Assembly: GCF_024868665.1 (NCBI RefSeq)
Contig: NC_079891.1
Location: 26,649,525-26,713,524, forward strand
Reading direction: 5' to 3'
Length of the DNA: 64,000 nt
From: Triplophysa rosa
Lineage: Eukaryota > Chordata > Actinopteri > Cypriniformes > Nemacheilidae
Shown: piece after piece, positions 62,497 to 64,000 of the stretch
Layout of the letters: every line of letters starts with the position of its first letter
Numbering within the stretch: the first letter of the stretch is position 1
Translations under genes and position numbers: made by a program
The notes under the pieces: generated by a model
Databases searched by the model: none
Told to the model about the DNA's origin: nothing
The model's input: only the letters and a program-made list of their open reading frames with translations

Positions 62497-62934
62497 CAGC
62501 CGTGGGAAAAAATTAAGAGACTATTTCAATTTTCATTTAATCAGCATTTCTAGATTTATTGTGGCCATTCCAATCTGTCCAGTCCAGTCTGTTGAATTTC
62601 AACAAAATCAAACCTCAGGAGTGACAAAGTCATCCAACAGCAATGTGAAAGGCATGACAAGACACATAAAAATCAATTTGATTAAAAAACTTTTGCTAAA
62701 TACATATACAAATGTTACTGTTGTATTGCTTAAAAGGGAATATGAACTTGTTTTCTTTGCAGTATTTGAGGTCTTAAAAAATACACAGCATCTTTTCTGT
62801 TATTTTGACCGGTTTTTCCAGTTTTCATTTCCTGCAAATCAGTGCAAATAAGAGCAATATTTGTATTTGAAAGTATTGTTAGTAGTTCACAGAATGAAAC
62901 AAAAAATATAACTTTACCTAAACACATACCTATA
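62497..62934. repeat. Truncated Tc1/mariner-like non-autonomous element
   Basis: It begins CAGCCGTGGGAAAAAATTAAG directly after TATATA, a terminus I associate with fish Tc1/mariner relics, and includes CTGTTATTTTGACCGG and the run to ACACATACC. The expected inverted right terminus is missing, so the element is truncated where the small palindrome at 62935 starts. Confidence 0.45.
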
Positions 62935-62992
62935 TGTCATGGTCCTGCCTCTTCTTGTCATGATTTTCGAGTCTTGTGGCAGGATCATGACA
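62935..62992. repeat. Short palindrome (hairpin)
   Basis: TGTCATGGTCCTGCC at the left pairs with GGCAGGATCATGACA at the right with one mismatch, leaving a loop of about 28 bases. It is probably an end fragment of a dispersed repeat rather than an RNA gene. Confidence 0.5.
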
Positions 62993-63057
62993 GACCCACG
63001 TGTTTAATGTGGAGAGGAGCATGGCATTGCTAAAATTTCAGTTTGACATTGTAAGTT

Positions 63058-63682
63058 GGTTACACTTTACAATAAGGTTGTATTTGTTAACATGAGTAAA
63101 TTTACTAATAACTTAACCGAATAATAAGCAATATAGTTTTATTATAAGTAGTTGTTACATTTTTGTTAATGTTTGTTAATGGCAATACAATTGTTCAGGT
63201 TAGTTAATCAAATCATGTCAACAGTTAATAATATAAACAATTTTGATTTAAAAAACATGCTTGTAAATTCTGAAGTTAACATATAAACTATAAGGCCGTT
63301 TCTCAATTCCAAGAAAGCAAAGAACGGACTTGTGTTCTTGCGAGTCAGCCTCGGAAGAACGAACTTGGATGAACAAGCCACAGTGACTTCTGGGACTTCA
63401 GGCGGGTTCCGTATGCGCGCAAGGCTGCATTCGATGCATCCTTGATATTACGAACACATCCGGGTACTTTTATGCGTTCTCTGTTCTTGTGTACTTGGGT
63501 ATTGGAATCGGACTTTGACGGTTGATGATGACGTAGAGCGAGAACACAAGGACACAAGATAGCTGAAGAACGCATATTGTGAAACAGCCTAAGACTAATA
63601 AATGCTGGAAGATTGTTGTATATTGTTAGCTCATGTTAGCTAATGCATTAACCTAAATTCAAACTTACTGTAACGTGTTACT
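63058..63682. repeat. Dispersed repeat with a nested MITE
   Basis: The outer repeat starts GTTACACTTTACAATAAGG and ends near CTTACTGTAACGTGTTAC, and is the inverted relative of 26530-27393. It is interrupted at about 63292-63594 by another element whose ends (AAGGCCGTTTCTCAATTCC and GTGAAACAGCCTAAG) are imperfect inverted repeats. Neither encodes a recognised protein. Confidence 0.5.
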
Positions 63683-64000
63683 AGTAAGTTTTATACAGGT
63701 GCAAAAAAGTATTTTATTTCTCTTTTTTTTCCAAGGAAAAACGGGGCCTGTGCATAAATATAAAAACACAATTTTCACATTGCAGTATAGACAGGGAAAA
63801 CTGAGATATTGGAAAACAATGACGTATTTGTTTAGTCATGTGATCCCTTTCCCAAAGAAATAATTGGTTTTAGGGATATGTTTAAGTTTTGGGATAGGAA
63901 TAAGGTTTGAGCTTGAATTGGATTATTGGAGTCTTTTCCAACAAACCACGTTGCTCCAGTAACATTTCCTACTTGGTTAAATTATGTTTAGTGTATTCAA

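Overview
The window is vertebrate nuclear DNA, almost certainly from a cyprinid-type bony fish. It has split genes with GT-AG introns, AT-rich introns full of TTAA-flanked fold-back elements, Tc1, hAT and Kolobok-like DNA transposons, and the gene order of the region matching human 9q34.3. All identifications rest on reading translated exons against remembered family sequences; no search was run.

Layout. (1) 228-16539, + strand: the last 31 coding exons (about 1,600 residues, stop included) of abca2, an ABCA-type lipid transporter. Its introns carry several mobile elements, including a Kolobok-like element at 7503-10871. (2) 18843-20869, - strand: paxx, a small DNA-repair gene in seven short exons, which lies tail to tail with abca2. 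(3) 21260-23986, + strand: dph7, which diverges from paxx across about 390 bases. (4) 24488-24895, - strand: mrpl41, tail to tail with dph7. (5) 27510-42976, + strand: pnpla7, 35 coding exons, diverging from mrpl41. (6) 38436-46412 and 46410-55622: two copies, in direct tandem, of an 8-kb block holding the last five pnpla7 exons, a decayed non-LTR retrotransposon with a restriction-like endonuclease, a solo LTR inside that element, and the pnpla7 3' region. Copy 2 also holds an intact Tc1/mariner element with a 36-residue D-E spacing. (7) 57739-58244, + strand: a TATA promoter and first coding exon of a secreted or membrane protein that I could not identify; the rest to 64000 looks like its first intron.

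The genes are housekeeping or metabolic and do not form one pathway: membrane lipid transport (abca2), non-homologous end joining (paxx), diphthamide synthesis on eEF2 (dph7), mitochondrial translation (mrpl41) and lysophospholipid hydrolysis (pnpla7). Their shared placement reflects conserved synteny, with two head-to-head pairs that probably share promoters.

The most notable structural signal is that both tandem duplications in the window (0.9 kb in an abca2 intron and 8 kb at pnpla7) pair a copy lacking a transposon with a copy carrying one, and each has a single N nearby. That pattern fits two haplotypes laid end to end by an assembler at least as well as true duplication. I found no new biological system such as a defence island or an unknown operon; the novelty here is in the mobile elements, the duplications and one unidentified gene start.
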